This document shows, in pieces, positions 27,115-36,787 of a DNA stretch of 64,000 bases. A program made the translations under genes and the position numbers. Numbering within the stretch: the stretch's first letter is position 1; every line of letters begins with the position of its first letter. The notes beneath the pieces were generated by a model, which did not search any database, was not told where the DNA came from, and saw only the letters and a list, made by a program, of their open reading frames with translations. Origin of the DNA: an uncultured Bacteroides sp. (GTDB taxonomy: Bacteria; Bacteroidota; Bacteroidia; Bacteroidales; Bacteroidaceae); assembly GCA_944321465.1 (NCBI GenBank), contig CALULL010000007.1, positions 57,585 to 121,584 of the forward strand, given 5' to 3'.

Positions 27115-28362
27115 TCAATCCAACTTGTGAATGATGAGGCCGGAACGCAGTTTCGGCTCGAACCACGTCGTTTTGGGCGGCATGATGTTACCTGTATCGG
27201 CAATGTCCATCAGTTGTTTCATGCTGACAGGATAGAGGGCCAAAGCCATTTTCATTTCGCCGCTGTCGACGCGTCTCTTCAGTTCGCCTAGGCCGCGGAT
27301 ACCTCCTACGAAGTCTATGCGCTTATCCGAACGCAAATCCTTTATGCCGAGAATTTGGTCCAGAATGAGGTTGGACGAAATCGTTACGTCAAGCACTCCA
27401 ATCGGGTCGTTGTCGTTGTACGTGCCGGGTTTAGCCGTCAGGCTGTACCATTTGCCGTTCAGATAGAGCGAGAAGTTGTGCAGGCTTTGGGGCTTATAGA
27501 TTTCGGTACCTTTTTCTTCTACCGTGAAGTTCTTCTCCACAGCCTCAAGGAACTGTTCGGGGCTTAGGCCGTTGAGGTCCTTCACCACGCGGTTGTAGTC
27601 GATGATTGTCAACTGGTTTGCGGGGAAGCATACAGCCATGAAGTAGTTGTACTCTTCATCGCCGCGATGGTTGGGGTTTTGCTTGGCCTTTTCGGCTCCG
27701 ACGAGAGCGGCGGCGGCACTGCGGTGGTGTCCGTCGGCAATGTAGAGGGCAGGCATCTTGGCAAATTCCTTCGTGATGGCATCTATGTCTTCTTGTTTGT
27801 CGATTATCCAGAATTTGTGGCCGAAACCGTCGTCGGGGGCAACAAAGTCATAGATGGGCTTCTCGGCTGTGTAGCGAGCTATGATAGCGTCGAGTGTGGG
27901 GTCGTCGGGGTAAGCGAAGAACACCGGTTCGATGTTGGCGTTGCACACGCGGACATGCTTCATGCGGTCTTCCTCCTTGTCGCGGCGTGTCAGTTCGTGT
28001 TTCTTAATGACGCCGTTCATGTAGTCGGGGACATAAGCACCTACCACCAAGCCATATTGAGTTTTGCCATTCATTGTTTGGGCATAGATGTAGTAGTTGG
28101 CTTTGTCGTCCTGCACCAGCCACCCGTTGTCCTGGAACTTGCGGAAGTTTTCGGCTGCCTTGCCATAGACGCGCGGGTCGTGCTCGTCAGTGCCTTCGGG
28201 AAAGTCTATTTCGGGTTTGATGATGTGGTACAGTGACATTTCGTTGCCTTTGGCTTCGGCGCGGGCTTCGTCAGAGTTCAGCACGTCGTAAGGGCGCGAA
28301 GCCACTTTTTCTACCAGTTCCTGCGGGGGGCGGATGCCTTTGAAGGGTCTAATTGTTGCCAT
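27115..28362 (-). CDS. DUF1015 family protein in the serine operon
   Basis: This 415-residue cytoplasmic protein starts MATIRPFKGIRPPQELVEKVASRPYDVLN, the characteristic N-terminus of DUF1015. Further markers are GHHRSAAAALV, preceded by ALYIAD (around residues 205-216), and LRSDKRIDFVGG. The family is often found next to serA/serC, as here, and a role linked to phosphoserine metabolism or serine utilisation has been suggested but not shown. A longer in-frame extension upstream to 28467 is rejected because homology begins at this Met. It lies 155 bp downstream of serA, with a hairpin between them. Confidence 0.88.
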   Translation of the reverse strand: MATIRPFKGIRPPQELVEKVASRPYDVLNSDEARAEAKGNEMSLYHIIKPEIDFPEGTDEHDPRVYGKAAENFRKFQDNGWLVQDDKANYYIYAQTMNGKTQYGLVVGAYVPDYMNGVIKKHELTRRDKEEDRMKHVRVCNANIEPVFFAYPDDPTLDAIIARYTAEKPIYDFVAPDDGFGHKFWIIDKQEDIDAITKEFAKMPALYIADGHHRSAAAALVGAEKAKQNPNHRGDEEYNYFMAVCFPANQLTIIDYNRVVKDLNGLSPEQFLEAVEKNFTVEEKGTEIYKPQSLHNFSLYLNGKWYSLTAKPGTYNDNDPIGVLDVTISSNLILDQILGIKDLRSDKRIDFVGGIRGLGELKRRVDSGEMKMALALYPVSMKQLMDIADTGNIMPPKTTWFEPKLRSGLIIHKLD

Positions 28363-28411
28363 GAGAGTTTGTGTTCTTTTATTTATCAGATGTTTTTTAC
28401 AAAGGATATGA

Positions 28412-28457
28412 GTAACCGCGTGCCTAACCCGTCCTCGGGGACAAGCGACGCGGTTAC
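28412..28457 (-). terminator. Hairpin between serA and DUF1015 (attenuator or processing site)
   Basis: GTAACCGCG (28412-28420) pairs with CGCGGTTAC (28449-28457), enclosing a second small stem (GTCCTCGGGGAC). No T-run follows, so it could be a partial terminator or an RNA-processing structure. Confidence 0.45.
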
Positions 28458-28517
28458 CTGTCTTCATTTTTACGTATCGTTTAGCATCCCTGCTTAAGGC
28501 CGTTCTGGCCGTGGGAT

Positions 28518-29441
28518 TTATTTCTTGTTGACGCGGAATTTCTCGCAGCCGTCCTTGAAGTAACCCACAATCTGACGGGCAGCGGCAATGCCGGCGTTGA
28601 TGTTGGCCTCGGCTGTCTGGGCACCCATCTTCTTGGGAGTAGAGAAGTAGCGTCCGGCGAAGCGTTCGGCAAATTCGGCGTTGCTTGCGGGCATGATGTC
28701 GGTGACGTACTTCAGGTCGGTACGCTCTTCCATCAGCTTCAGCAGCTCGGGTTCGTTGATGACTTCCTTACGGGCCGTGTTCACAAGCAAGGCTCCTTTG
28801 GGCATCTTGCCCACCAGGTCGTAGCCGATGGAGTTCTTTGTCTCAGTCGTTGCGGGGATGTGCAGCGAGATGACTTGGCAAGTGGAGTACAGCTCTTCAG
28901 CAGAAGCCACAGCCTTTACGCCGTCGGCCTCGATGGCTTCCTTGGGGCAGAATGCGTCGAAAGCATAGATGTCCATGCCGAAGCCTTTGGCTATGCGTGC
29001 TACGTTGCGGCCTACGTTGCCATAGGCGTGTATGCCCAGCTTCTTGCCTTTCAGTTCCGTGCCCGACGTTCCGTTGTACATGTTGCGGACGGCCATGACC
29101 ATCAAGCCAAGAGCCAGTTCGGCTACGGCGTTGGAGTTCTGGCCTGGGGTGTTCATCACGCATACGTTGTGTGCAGTTGCTGCTGCCAGGTCTACGTTGT
29201 CATATCCGGCACCGGCGCGTACAACGATTTTCAGTTGTTTGGCAGCGTCGAGCACTTCGGCATCCACCACGTCGCTGCGGATGATGATGGCGTCTACGTC
29301 CTTTACGGCCTCCAGCAGTTTGGCCTTTTCGCCGTATTTCTCCAGCAGCACCAGCTCGTAGCCTGCTGCTTCTACTTCCTTACGGATGCCGTCTACAGCC
29401 ACTTTGGCAAACGGCTTATCTGTTGCAACTAATACTTTCAT
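28518..29441 (-). CDS. serA: Divergent D-3-phosphoglycerate dehydrogenase
   Basis: SerA oxidises 3-phosphoglycerate to phosphohydroxypyruvate, the first step of serine synthesis. The 307-residue form lacks the C-terminal ACT regulatory domain. Rossmann elements are KLGIHAYGNVGRNVARIAK (from about 134), and the substrate Arg224 is in LVNTARKEV. The usual catalytic His of the TPHxG motif is replaced by Lys270 in STPKKMGAQT. The serC neighbour and the operon strongly support the SerA assignment despite this change. Transcription runs serC, serA, DUF1015. Confidence 0.88.
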   Translation of the reverse strand: MKVLVATDKPFAKVAVDGIRKEVEAAGYELVLLEKYGEKAKLLEAVKDVDAIIIRSDVVDAEVLDAAKQLKIVVRAGAGYDNVDLAAATAHNVCVMNTPGQNSNAVAELALGLMVMAVRNMYNGTSGTELKGKKLGIHAYGNVGRNVARIAKGFGMDIYAFDAFCPKEAIEADGVKAVASAEELYSTCQVISLHIPATTETKNSIGYDLVGKMPKGALLVNTARKEVINEPELLKLMEERTDLKYVTDIMPASNAEFAERFAGRYFSTPKKMGAQTAEANINAGIAAARQIVGYFKDGCEKFRVNKK

Positions 29442-29486
29442 GATAGTTTGTGTTTATAATATGGTAGTCAGAATGATAAAAGGAAA

Positions 29487-29552
29487 CGCCACAAGCCACG
29501 CAAGCTTTCCGCAGGTCTTTTCCCCGACCCGCTGCCTGCACGCCTTGTGGCG
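29487..29552 (-). terminator. Hairpin between serC and serA (attenuator-like)
   Basis: CGCCACAAG (29487-29495) pairs with CTTGTGGCG (29544-29552). On the minus strand TTTCCTTTTATC follows, so some transcripts from serC may stop here before serA. An inner imperfect stem (GCAGGTC / GACCCGC) adds structure. Confidence 0.5.
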
Positions 29553-29581
29553 CAGGGATATTGTTATGGGCTTTTGCCTGA

Positions 29582-30649
29582 TTAATGCAGCTTTTCAAAC
29601 TCGCGCATGCAGTCGATGAGAGCCTGTACGCTTTCTTTCGGCATCGCGTTGTAGCAGGAAGCGCGGAAACCGCCTACCGAGCGGTGACCCTTGATGCCCA
29701 CCATGCCTCTTTCGGTAGCAAACTTTTGGAAGTCGGCCTCCAGTTCTTTGTATTCGGGAGCCATTACGAAGCAGAGGTTCATGCGCGAACGGTCTTCGGG
29801 TGCGGCTGTGCCTACGAACAGCTTGTTGCGGTCGATTTCGCTATAGAGCATGTCGGCACGCTCGATGGCGCGACGCTCCATTTCCTTCACGCCGCCCTGA
29901 GCCTTAATCCAACGCAACGTGAGCAGTGCGGAGTAGATGGGCACTACGGGAGGAGTGTTGAACATCGAGCCGCCGTCGATGTGCGTCTGATAGTTCAGCA
30001 TCGTCGGGATGTGGCGGGTTACCTTGCCCAGGGCGTCGTTCTTCACGATGACGAACGTAACGCCGGCAGGAGCCAAGTTCTTCTGTGCACCGCCATAGAT
30101 GCAGATGTATTTGGATACGTCTACCGGACGGGAGAATATGTCGGACGACATGTCGGCTATTACGGGGACGTTAACGTCGATGTCGTGTTTGATTTCCGTA
30201 CCGAAGATGGTATTGTTTGTCGTTATATGGAAGTAGTCCACGTCGGCGGGCACCGTGTATCCTTTGGGGATGAACGTGTAGTTGGCATCGGCCGAAGAAG
30301 CCACTTCTACTACCTCGCCAAACGCTTTGGCTTCTTTCATAGCCTTCTTGGCCCACGTGCCTGTGTTCAGGTAAGCGGCTTTCTTCTCCAAGAAGTTATA
30401 GGGTACCATGCAGAATTCCAAGCTGGCGCCGCCGCCCAAGAAGATTACAGAGTATCCGTCGGGGATGTTGAGGATTTCCTTGAACAAAGCCACGGCTTCG
30501 TCAACCACGGGCTGAAAATCCTTAGAGCGATGGCTGATTTCCATCAGCGAGAGGCCGATGCCGTTAAAGTCGAGGATAGCTTTCGCTGTATCTTCAATCA
30601 CTTCGCGCGGAAGGATGGAAGGCCCTGCATTGAAATTGTGTTTTTTCAT
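29582..30649 (-). CDS. serC: Phosphoserine aminotransferase
   Basis: SerC converts phosphohydroxypyruvate to phosphoserine with glutamate as donor, using PLP. The 355-residue protein begins [22 protein letters not shown]; the Schiff-base lysine is Lys190 in [31 protein letters not shown] and [17 protein letters not shown] are typical. It is the first gene of the serC-serA-DUF1015 operon and has a good promoter. SerB is not in the window. Confidence 0.95.
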   Translation of the reverse strand: MKKHNFNAGPSILPREVIEDTAKAILDFNGIGLSLMEISHRSKDFQPVVDEAVALFKEILNIPDGYSVIFLGGGASLEFCMVPYNFLEKKAAYLNTGTWAKKAMKEAKAFGEVVEVASSADANYTFIPKGYTVPADVDYFHITTNNTIFGTEIKHDIDVNVPVIADMSSDIFSRPVDVSKYICIYGGAQKNLAPAGVTFVIVKNDALGKVTRHIPTMLNYQTHIDGGSMFNTPPVVPIYSALLTLRWIKAQGGVKEMERRAIERADMLYSEIDRNKLFVGTAAPEDRSRMNLCFVMAPEYKELEADFQKFATERGMVGIKGHRSVGGFRASCYNAMPKESVQALIDCMREFEKLH

Positions 30650-30703
30650 TTTGAAGTGTGTTTTGGTTATACAATTTTGTGTGATATTTGCCTTTCGACC
30701 CTG

Positions 30704-30734
30704 CGAATATACGGATTAATTTCATTCGTTCAAA
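30704..30734 (-). promoter_or_regulatory. Promoter of the serC operon
   Basis: On the minus strand TTTG (30731-30734), a 19-bp spacer and TATATTCG (30704-30711) fit the consensus with one changed base pair in the -7 box, about 55 bp upstream of serC. Confidence 0.65.
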
Positions 30735-30986
30735 CTTTTTCCCCTAAAATCTGCCCTTGCCCGCTGTTTTTCCTTACTTTTTTTGTTAAATAACATATAA
30801 CGACCAGCATTTTGTCAAATCTGCATAGCAAAAATGGGATAGGGGCGGGCTTGCCTTGGCATCCTTTTACCCCTTTGCGATGGCACAATGCCTGGCCGAC
30901 GGAATGTAAGCGAAAGCTGTCCGATGCCCGACAAAAAGTCTGTATTTCTGCTTTCCCTGTTGACAGGGCGCACCTTGCCCTTAAAC

Positions 30987-31178
30987 CCAAATCGGACATT
31001 GGAGTCCAAGGCGATTTCGTGATGCTGCCGTGCAGATTGGCTTCCGCCTCTGTCGAAGGCCTAGCGGACTACGCCGCGACAAAGCGGCAGACAAGATGCC
31101 GACAGCAGGACGAAAGGGCTTGGAAGGCCGTAGAAAGATACCTTTATACTCATCGGGCGGTCTAATGACCGATTTGGG
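30987..31178 (+). mobile_element. MITE copy B (192 bp, target duplication TTAAA)
   Basis: CCCAAATCGGACATTGGA at the left (three changes) and TCTAATGACCGATTTGGG at the right are the terminal repeats. Exact TTAAA copies flank it (30982-30986 and 31179-31183). The linker near the right end is of the type GATACCTTTATACTCATCGG. No protein-coding capacity. Confidence 0.9.
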
Positions 31179-31319
31179 TTAAACCTCAATGGAGATTAGT
31201 CCGCCAGGCGTATGCCTTGTCGCTTTCCACAGGGGCTTTCCTGCCGTTTGCGTCCGGTTGCCGCCAGGGACTCTAGCGCCCGGTTGGGCTGAATGCCCGG
31301 ATGGCCTATTGCTTGGCCC

Positions 31320-31425
31320 GGCAAGGGTGCTTCCCGGCCGCCATAGGAGTGCCGGCGAGGGGGCGTACCTATGCCCGCCCGGAGGCTCAGGTCTGCCCCC
31401 TCGCTGGCACAGGTCTGCCCCCGGT
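31320..31425. repeat. 22-bp periodic GC-rich array, copy R5
   Basis: Units begin at 31340, 31362, 31384 and 31406, preceded by a 20-bp unit from 31320. The flanks (31184-31319 and 31426-31660) hold no gene that I can support. Confidence 0.88.
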
Positions 31426-31666
31426 GGCAGCCGGGGGATATCCTTGGCGGGGATACCTGATAAGAACCTGTTTGATTTTTGCTCGGGCTTATTTCGAGAG
31501 TTCTTTTCGAGGATGTTTTTCCGATTCCGTGAGGAGGATAGCGGGCTATCTGACGAACGTAGTCGGGAAGAGAGACCGGAAAGGGACTCGAAAGAGACCT
31601 GGCTAAACTGCTTGAATGCAAAGTTTAAACAGGTTCTAAATATACGCTGTGTTTCTTTATGATATA

Positions 31667-31701
31667 TTTGTTTCTGGTTACAGCGCAAATTCGTACCTTT
31701 G
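31667..31701 (+). promoter_or_regulatory. Promoter of the DUF5686 gene
   Basis: TACCTTTG (31694-31701) is an exact -7 box; TTTG at 31667-31670 is 23 bp away, slightly wide. The leader would be very short, since the ATG is at 31712. Confidence 0.6.
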
Positions 31702-31711
31702 CCCCTTGATT

Positions 31712-34303
31712 ATGAAACGGATGGAACAACGACATGCCTTTTACGTTCTCTTTTTGCTGGCGTTGATGCTGCTGCCTTTCAAGGCGGAAGCCCAGATAAG
31801 TGGGGTCATTACTGACTCGCTGACGCACGAACCTCTTATGTACATCAACGTACAATACGAAGGGAAAAGCGTAGGCGCGGTGTCGAACGTGGATGGCGAA
31901 TACAAGATACAGGCGCGCAGGGGGTGGGACGAACTGACGTTCTCTGCCATTGGTTACATCACCAAGAAGGTGAAGCTGAAGCCGGGCACCACGCGTCTGG
32001 ACGTGCAATTGGCCCCTGACAACGTTATGCTGGCCGAGGTTGTGGTGAAGCCCAAGAAAGAACGTTACTCGCGCAAGAACAATCCGGCGGTGGAGTTCAT
32101 GCGCAAAGTCATTGCCCACAAGAAGGGGCTGAAGCTGGAAGAGAAAGACTACTACCAGTACCGTAAGTATGAGAAGATGAAGATGTCGCTCAACGACGTT
32201 ACCCCCGAAAAGATGGAGAAGGGCATTTACAAGAAGTTTTCCTTCTTCAGGGACCAGGTGGAGACTTCCACGGCGACGGGCAAGCTCATCCTGCCTCTGT
32301 CGGTACGCGAGACGGCCTCGCGCACCATCTACCGCAAAAGCCCCGAAAGCAAGAAAACCATCATCGAAGGCGTGAACTCAAGCGGCATTGAGGAGTTCTT
32401 CAGTACCGGCGACGAGGCTATGGGGACGGTCCTGAGGGATGTCTTTTCCAACATCAACATCTACGACGACGACATACGTCTGCTGCAACGGCGTTTTGTC
32501 AGTCCCATAGGGCGCGGAGCCATCGCCTTCTACAAGTTCTACTTGATGGACACCATTATGGTAGACAACCGCGAGTGCGTGCACCTGACGTTCGTCCCCA
32601 ACAACTCGCAGGATTTCGGCTTTACGGGCCACATCTACGTGGTGCACGACTCCACCTACGCCGTGAAGCGCTGCACCATGAACCTGCCTCACAACACGGG
32701 TGTCAACTTCGTGGAGCATCTGAACATCGTTCAAGAGTACGAGCAGATGCCAGATAGCAGCTGGGTGCTGACCGACGACGACATGACCGTGGAGCTGGGA
32801 CTGATGAAGAAGCTGCAAGGCGTGGAGATACAGCGCACCACGAAGTACACCGACTACGACTTTGAGGAAATCGAGGCGCGGCTCTTTCGCCTCAAAGGCG
32901 ACGTGGTGAAGGAAGCCAACATGATGAACAAGAGCGACGAGTACTGGGCACAAGTGCGTCAAGTCCCCCTCACGAAGAAGGAGAGCACGATGGACGTGTT
33001 CATGAACCGCATCGAGCAGATACCCGGTTTCAAGTACGTCATATTTGCCGCCAAGGCACTGATAGGCAACTTCGTCGAGACAGGCTCGCCGAGCAAGTTC
33101 GACTTCGGCCCCGTCAACACCCTCATCACCAGCAACTACGTCAACGGAGTACGTCTGAGGCTGAGTGGCATGACTACCGCTCACCTGCATCCCCACTGGA
33201 GCTTCAGCGGATATGGAGCCTACGGCACGCGCGACCGCAAGTGGTTCTACTCCGCACAGGCCGCCTATTCGTTCAACAAGCGCGAGTACGTCCTTTGGGA
33301 GTTCCCCAAGCACTACCTTTCCTTTAACTACACCTACGATGTCATGTCTCCGATGGACAAGTACCTGGCTACGGATAAGGACAACGTGTTCGTGGGCTGG
33401 AAATGGGCCACGGTAGACCAGATGTCCTACATGCGCGATGCTACCCTCACCTACGAACTTGAAACGCCTACGGGCTTTTCAGTGAAAGCCATCGCGCGTA
33501 ACCGCAACGACCAGCCGGCAGGCAACTTGCAGTATTGGCGCAACGACGGCGCGACACCGGGCGCGCTTGACGGTACCAACACGCGCGTGCACGACATCAC
33601 CACGACCGAGGTGGGTGTCACCCTGCGCTATGCTCCGGGCGAGACATTCATCAACACCAAGCAGAGGCGGGTGCCCGTCTCGCTCGACGCGCCGGTCTTC
33701 TCGCTCTCCCACACCGTGGGGCTTAAAGGCGTGTTGGGCGGCGAGTACAACTTCAACCTCACGGAACTGAGCCTGCGCAAACGCTTCTGGTTCAGCTCGT
33801 GGGGAAAACTCGATGCCACGCTCAGGGCAGGCGCGCAGTGGAACAAGGTGCCCTTCCCCCTGCTCAACCTTCCTATGGCCAACCTGTCCTACATTACCCA
33901 GAACAACGAGTCGTTCAGCCTCATCAACAACATGGAGTTCCTGAATGACCGCTACGCTTCCTTGGCTCTGTCCTACGACATGAACGGCAAGCTCTTCAAC
34001 CGCATTCCCTTGCTGAAGAAGCTCAAGTGGAGGGAGATGTTCCGCGTGCGTGCCCTCTGGGGGACGCTCACCGATAAGAACAACCCCTACAAGAGCCACG
34101 ACAGCGAGCTGTTCCTCTTCCCCATGCGCGACGGCGTGCCTACCAGTCACGTCATGGGGCGGATGCCCTACATCGAGGCCAGCGTTGGCATCTACAACAT
34201 CTTCAAGCTGCTCCACATCGAGTACGTGCGCCGCTTCACCTACACCGACATCCCCGGCATAGACAAAGACGGCATACGCTTCATGGTGCTGATGATATTC
34301 TGA
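31712..34303 (+). CDS. DUF5686 / carboxypeptidase-regulatory-like outer-membrane protein
   Basis: The 863-residue protein has a signal peptide (residues 1-27, ending AEAQ) and a carboxypeptidase-regulatory-like beta-sandwich (about 28-112, GVITDSLTHEPLMYINVQYEG). It then follows the long DUF5686 pattern, with a putative outer-membrane beta-barrel in the C-terminal half ending in Phe (GIRFMVLMIF). No plug or TonB box is seen, so it is not a classical TonB-dependent receptor. Its function is unknown; family members are common in Bacteroidetes and appear envelope-related. It is followed 27 bp later by rarA, so the two are probably co-transcribed. Confidence 0.85.
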   Translation: MKRMEQRHAFYVLFLLALMLLPFKAEAQISGVITDSLTHEPLMYINVQYEGKSVGAVSNVDGEYKIQARRGWDELTFSAIGYITKKVKLKPGTTRLDVQLAPDNVMLAEVVVKPKKERYSRKNNPAVEFMRKVIAHKKGLKLEEKDYYQYRKYEKMKMSLNDVTPEKMEKGIYKKFSFFRDQVETSTATGKLILPLSVRETASRTIYRKSPESKKTIIEGVNSSGIEEFFSTGDEAMGTVLRDVFSNINIYDDDIRLLQRRFVSPIGRGAIAFYKFYLMDTIMVDNRECVHLTFVPNNSQDFGFTGHIYVVHDSTYAVKRCTMNLPHNTGVNFVEHLNIVQEYEQMPDSSWVLTDDDMTVELGLMKKLQGVEIQRTTKYTDYDFEEIEARLFRLKGDVVKEANMMNKSDEYWAQVRQVPLTKKESTMDVFMNRIEQIPGFKYVIFAAKALIGNFVETGSPSKFDFGPVNTLITSNYVNGVRLRLSGMTTAHLHPHWSFSGYGAYGTRDRKWFYSAQAAYSFNKREYVLWEFPKHYLSFNYTYDVMSPMDKYLATDKDNVFVGWKWATVDQMSYMRDATLTYELETPTGFSVKAIARNRNDQPAGNLQYWRNDGATPGALDGTNTRVHDITTTEVGVTLRYAPGETFINTKQRRVPVSLDAPVFSLSHTVGLKGVLGGEYNFNLTELSLRKRFWFSSWGKLDATLRAGAQWNKVPFPLLNLPMANLSYITQNNESFSLINNMEFLNDRYASLALSYDMNGKLFNRIPLLKKLKWREMFRVRALWGTLTDKNNPYKSHDSELFLFPMRDGVPTSHVMGRMPYIEASVGIYNIFKLLHIEYVRRFTYTDIPGIDKDGIRFMVLMIF

Positions 34304-34330
34304 CAACCTTCTAACCCTTACGACCAAGCC

Positions 34331-35602
34331 ATGCAACCATTAGCCGAACGCCTTCGCCCCCGCACGCTGGACGAGTACATAGGACAGCGCCACCTCGTAG
34401 GTCCCGGTGCCGTGCTCCGGGGTATGATTGAGACCGGGCGCGTGTCCTCGTTCATCCTTTGGGGGCCTCCCGGTGTGGGTAAGACCACGCTGGCGCAAAT
34501 CATCGCTCACAGGCTCGAGGTGCCCTTCTACACCCTGAGTGCCGTCACCAGTGGCGTGAAGGACGTGCGCGATGTCATTGAGCGTGCCAAGAAGAACCGC
34601 CTTTTCGGCCCGGCAAGCCCCATTCTGTTCATTGACGAGATACACCGCTTCAGCAAGTCGCAGCAGGACTCCCTGCTGGGTGCTGTCGAGCAGGGAGTTG
34701 TCACCCTCATCGGTGCCACCACCGAGAATCCTTCTTTCGAGGTCATACGCCCTTTGCTGTCGCGTTGCCAGACCTACGTGCTGCAGCCGCTCGACAAGGA
34801 CGACCTGTTGCTGCTGCTGCGGCGCGCGCTGACTGCCGACGCTGTTCTGGGGCAGCGCACTATAGAGCTGCGCGATACCGATGCCATGCTGCGCTACAGC
34901 GGCGGCGACGCACGCAAGTTGCTCAACACTCTTGAGCTGGTGGCCGACTCTAACCCCTCCGACCCGCTCGTCATCACCGACGAGCTTGTCACCCGTTGCC
35001 TGCAACAGAACCCGCTGGCCTACGACAAGGACGGGGAGATGCACTACGACATCATTTCGGCCTTCATCAAGTCCATACGCGGGAGCGACCCCGACGCGGC
35101 TGTCTACTGGCTCGCCCGCATGGTGGAGGGCGGCGAGGACCCGGCCTTCATTGCCCGTCGGCTCGTCATCTCGGCTGCCGAGGACATAGGCCTGGCCAAC
35201 CCCAACGCCTTGCTGCTGGCCAACGCCTGCTTCGATGCCGTGATGAAACTGGGCTGGCCCGAAGGGCGCATACCGCTGGCCGAAGCCACCATCTACCTTG
35301 CGGCCAGCCCCAAGAGCAACTCGGCCTACATGGCCATAGGCAAGGCTCTTGACCTGGTGCGCAAGACCGGCAACCTGCCTGTCCCCCTGCACCTGCGCAA
35401 TGCCCCTACGGCCCTTATGAAACAGCTGGGCTATGCCGACGGCTACAAGTACGCTCACGACTACCCCGGCCACTTCGTCCGCCAGCAGTTCCTGCCCGAC
35501 GGGCTGGAGGGCGACAGCATTTGGGAGCCGCAGCCCAACCCCGCCGAGGAGAAACTGCGCGAGCGCATGGAAAGCCTCTGGACCGACCGCTATAAAGAAT
35601 GA
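34331..35602 (+). CDS. rarA: Replication-associated recombination protein A (AAA+ ATPase RarA/MgsA)
   Basis: RarA acts at blocked replication forks and is related to clamp-loader ATPases. The 423-residue protein has Walker A GPPGVGKT (45-52), Walker B ILFIDEIHRFSKSQQD, sensor I GATTENPSFE, and the C-terminal tetramer region (RRLVISAAEDIGLANPNAL, HLRNAPTALMKQLGY, YAHDYPGHFVRQQFLP), all hallmarks of the family. The start MQPLAERLRPRTLDEYIGQ is unambiguous. Confidence 0.95.
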   Translation: MQPLAERLRPRTLDEYIGQRHLVGPGAVLRGMIETGRVSSFILWGPPGVGKTTLAQIIAHRLEVPFYTLSAVTSGVKDVRDVIERAKKNRLFGPASPILFIDEIHRFSKSQQDSLLGAVEQGVVTLIGATTENPSFEVIRPLLSRCQTYVLQPLDKDDLLLLLRRALTADAVLGQRTIELRDTDAMLRYSGGDARKLLNTLELVADSNPSDPLVITDELVTRCLQQNPLAYDKDGEMHYDIISAFIKSIRGSDPDAAVYWLARMVEGGEDPAFIARRLVISAAEDIGLANPNALLLANACFDAVMKLGWPEGRIPLAEATIYLAASPKSNSAYMAIGKALDLVRKTGNLPVPLHLRNAPTALMKQLGYADGYKYAHDYPGHFVRQQFLPDGLEGDSIWEPQPNPAEEKLRERMESLWTDRYKE

Positions 35603-35647
35603 ACGCGCACACATACCTTAATATAATAAAATAACCGACACAAGAAC

Positions 35648-36604
35648 ATGAACATCGTAGCACTCGACGGCTATGCCGCCAATCCCGGAGACCTCTCTTG
35701 GGACGAACTGAAGACACTGGGCCAGTGCACCATCTACGAGCGCACCGCCCCCGAACAGGTAACCTCCCGTGCACAGGAGGCCGACATCGTACTGACGAAC
35801 AAGGTGGTCATCGGCGCCGACCACATGGCACAGTTGCCGCAGCTGAAGTACATCGGCGTGATGGCTACCGGATATAACATCGTCGACATCGACGCAGCCC
35901 GCCAGCGCGGCATCGTCGTCACCAACATCCCGGCCTACAGCACCGACTCGGTGGCGCAGATGGTCTTTGCCCACATTCTGAACATTGCCCAGCGCGTGCA
36001 GCACTACACCGACGAGGTGAGGGCCGGACGCTGGACGCAGAGTCCCGACTTCTGTTTCTGGGATACGCCCCTCATCGAGTTGCACGGCAAGCGTCTGGGC
36101 ATTGTCGGCCTGGGCCATACGGGCTACGCCACCGCCCGCATCGCCCTGGGCTTCGGCATGGAAGTCTGTGCCTACACCTCTAAAAGCGCGTTCCAGTTGC
36201 CGCCCGAGATTAAGAAGGTCGGCCTCGACGAGCTGTTCAGCACTGCCGACATCGTGTCGCTCAACTGCCCCCTTACCCCCGAGACACAGGGGCTGGTGAA
36301 CGCCGCACGCCTCGCCACCATGAAGTCCACGGCCATACTCATCAACACCGGTCGGGGTCCCCTTGTGGTGGAGCAGGACCTGGCCGACGCGCTCAACGCC
36401 GGAACCTTGTTTGCCGCTGGGGTGGACGTGCTCACCGACGAGCCGCCCCGGGCCGACAATCCCCTGCTGACGGCCCGCAACTGCTTCATCACCCCGCACA
36501 TAGCTTGGGCAAGCACCGCCGCGCGCCAACGTCTTATGCAAATCGCGCTGGACAACATACGCGCCTTCCAGGCCGGAAAACCGGTGAACAACGTGGCCCG
36601 GTAA
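35648..36604 (+). CDS. D-2-hydroxyacid dehydrogenase, glycerate/hydroxypyruvate type
   Basis: The 318-residue NAD-dependent enzyme has the Rossmann motif LGIVGLGHTGYATARIAL, catalytic Arg in INTGRGPLVVE, Glu in VDVLTDEPP and His in FITPHIAWAS. In this superfamily the sequence is closest in style to glycerate/hydroxypyruvate reductases (the WASTAARQRL ending is typical), but the exact substrate is inferred. Unlike the SerA at 28518-29441 it keeps the canonical His. It starts 45 bp after rarA and is probably co-transcribed. Confidence 0.87.
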   Translation: MNIVALDGYAANPGDLSWDELKTLGQCTIYERTAPEQVTSRAQEADIVLTNKVVIGADHMAQLPQLKYIGVMATGYNIVDIDAARQRGIVVTNIPAYSTDSVAQMVFAHILNIAQRVQHYTDEVRAGRWTQSPDFCFWDTPLIELHGKRLGIVGLGHTGYATARIALGFGMEVCAYTSKSAFQLPPEIKKVGLDELFSTADIVSLNCPLTPETQGLVNAARLATMKSTAILINTGRGPLVVEQDLADALNAGTLFAAGVDVLTDEPPRADNPLLTARNCFITPHIAWASTAARQRLMQIALDNIRAFQAGKPVNNVAR

Positions 36605-36663
36605 GCCTCGGCCGAAGCGGCTGGCCGCAGGCCCTGCCGACCGGCCCCAGCCGCCCCCGAGGG

Positions 36664-36751
36664 AGCACACCTGTGCCTCCCGGCGGGCAAAGGGATGCCA
36701 CCAGACGGGTGCAGGAGCACCCGCGCGGGGGCACAGGTGTGCTCCTGCGAG
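36664..36751. repeat. 22-bp periodic GC-rich array, copy R6 (4 units)
   Basis: Units begin at 36664, 36686, 36708 and 36730. The third unit is strongly diverged (GGTGCAGGAGCACCC) but keeps the period and an internal palindrome. Confidence 0.88.
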
Positions 36752-36787
36752 ACTCCCACGATACCATCCGACAAAAACGTTAGCAAC

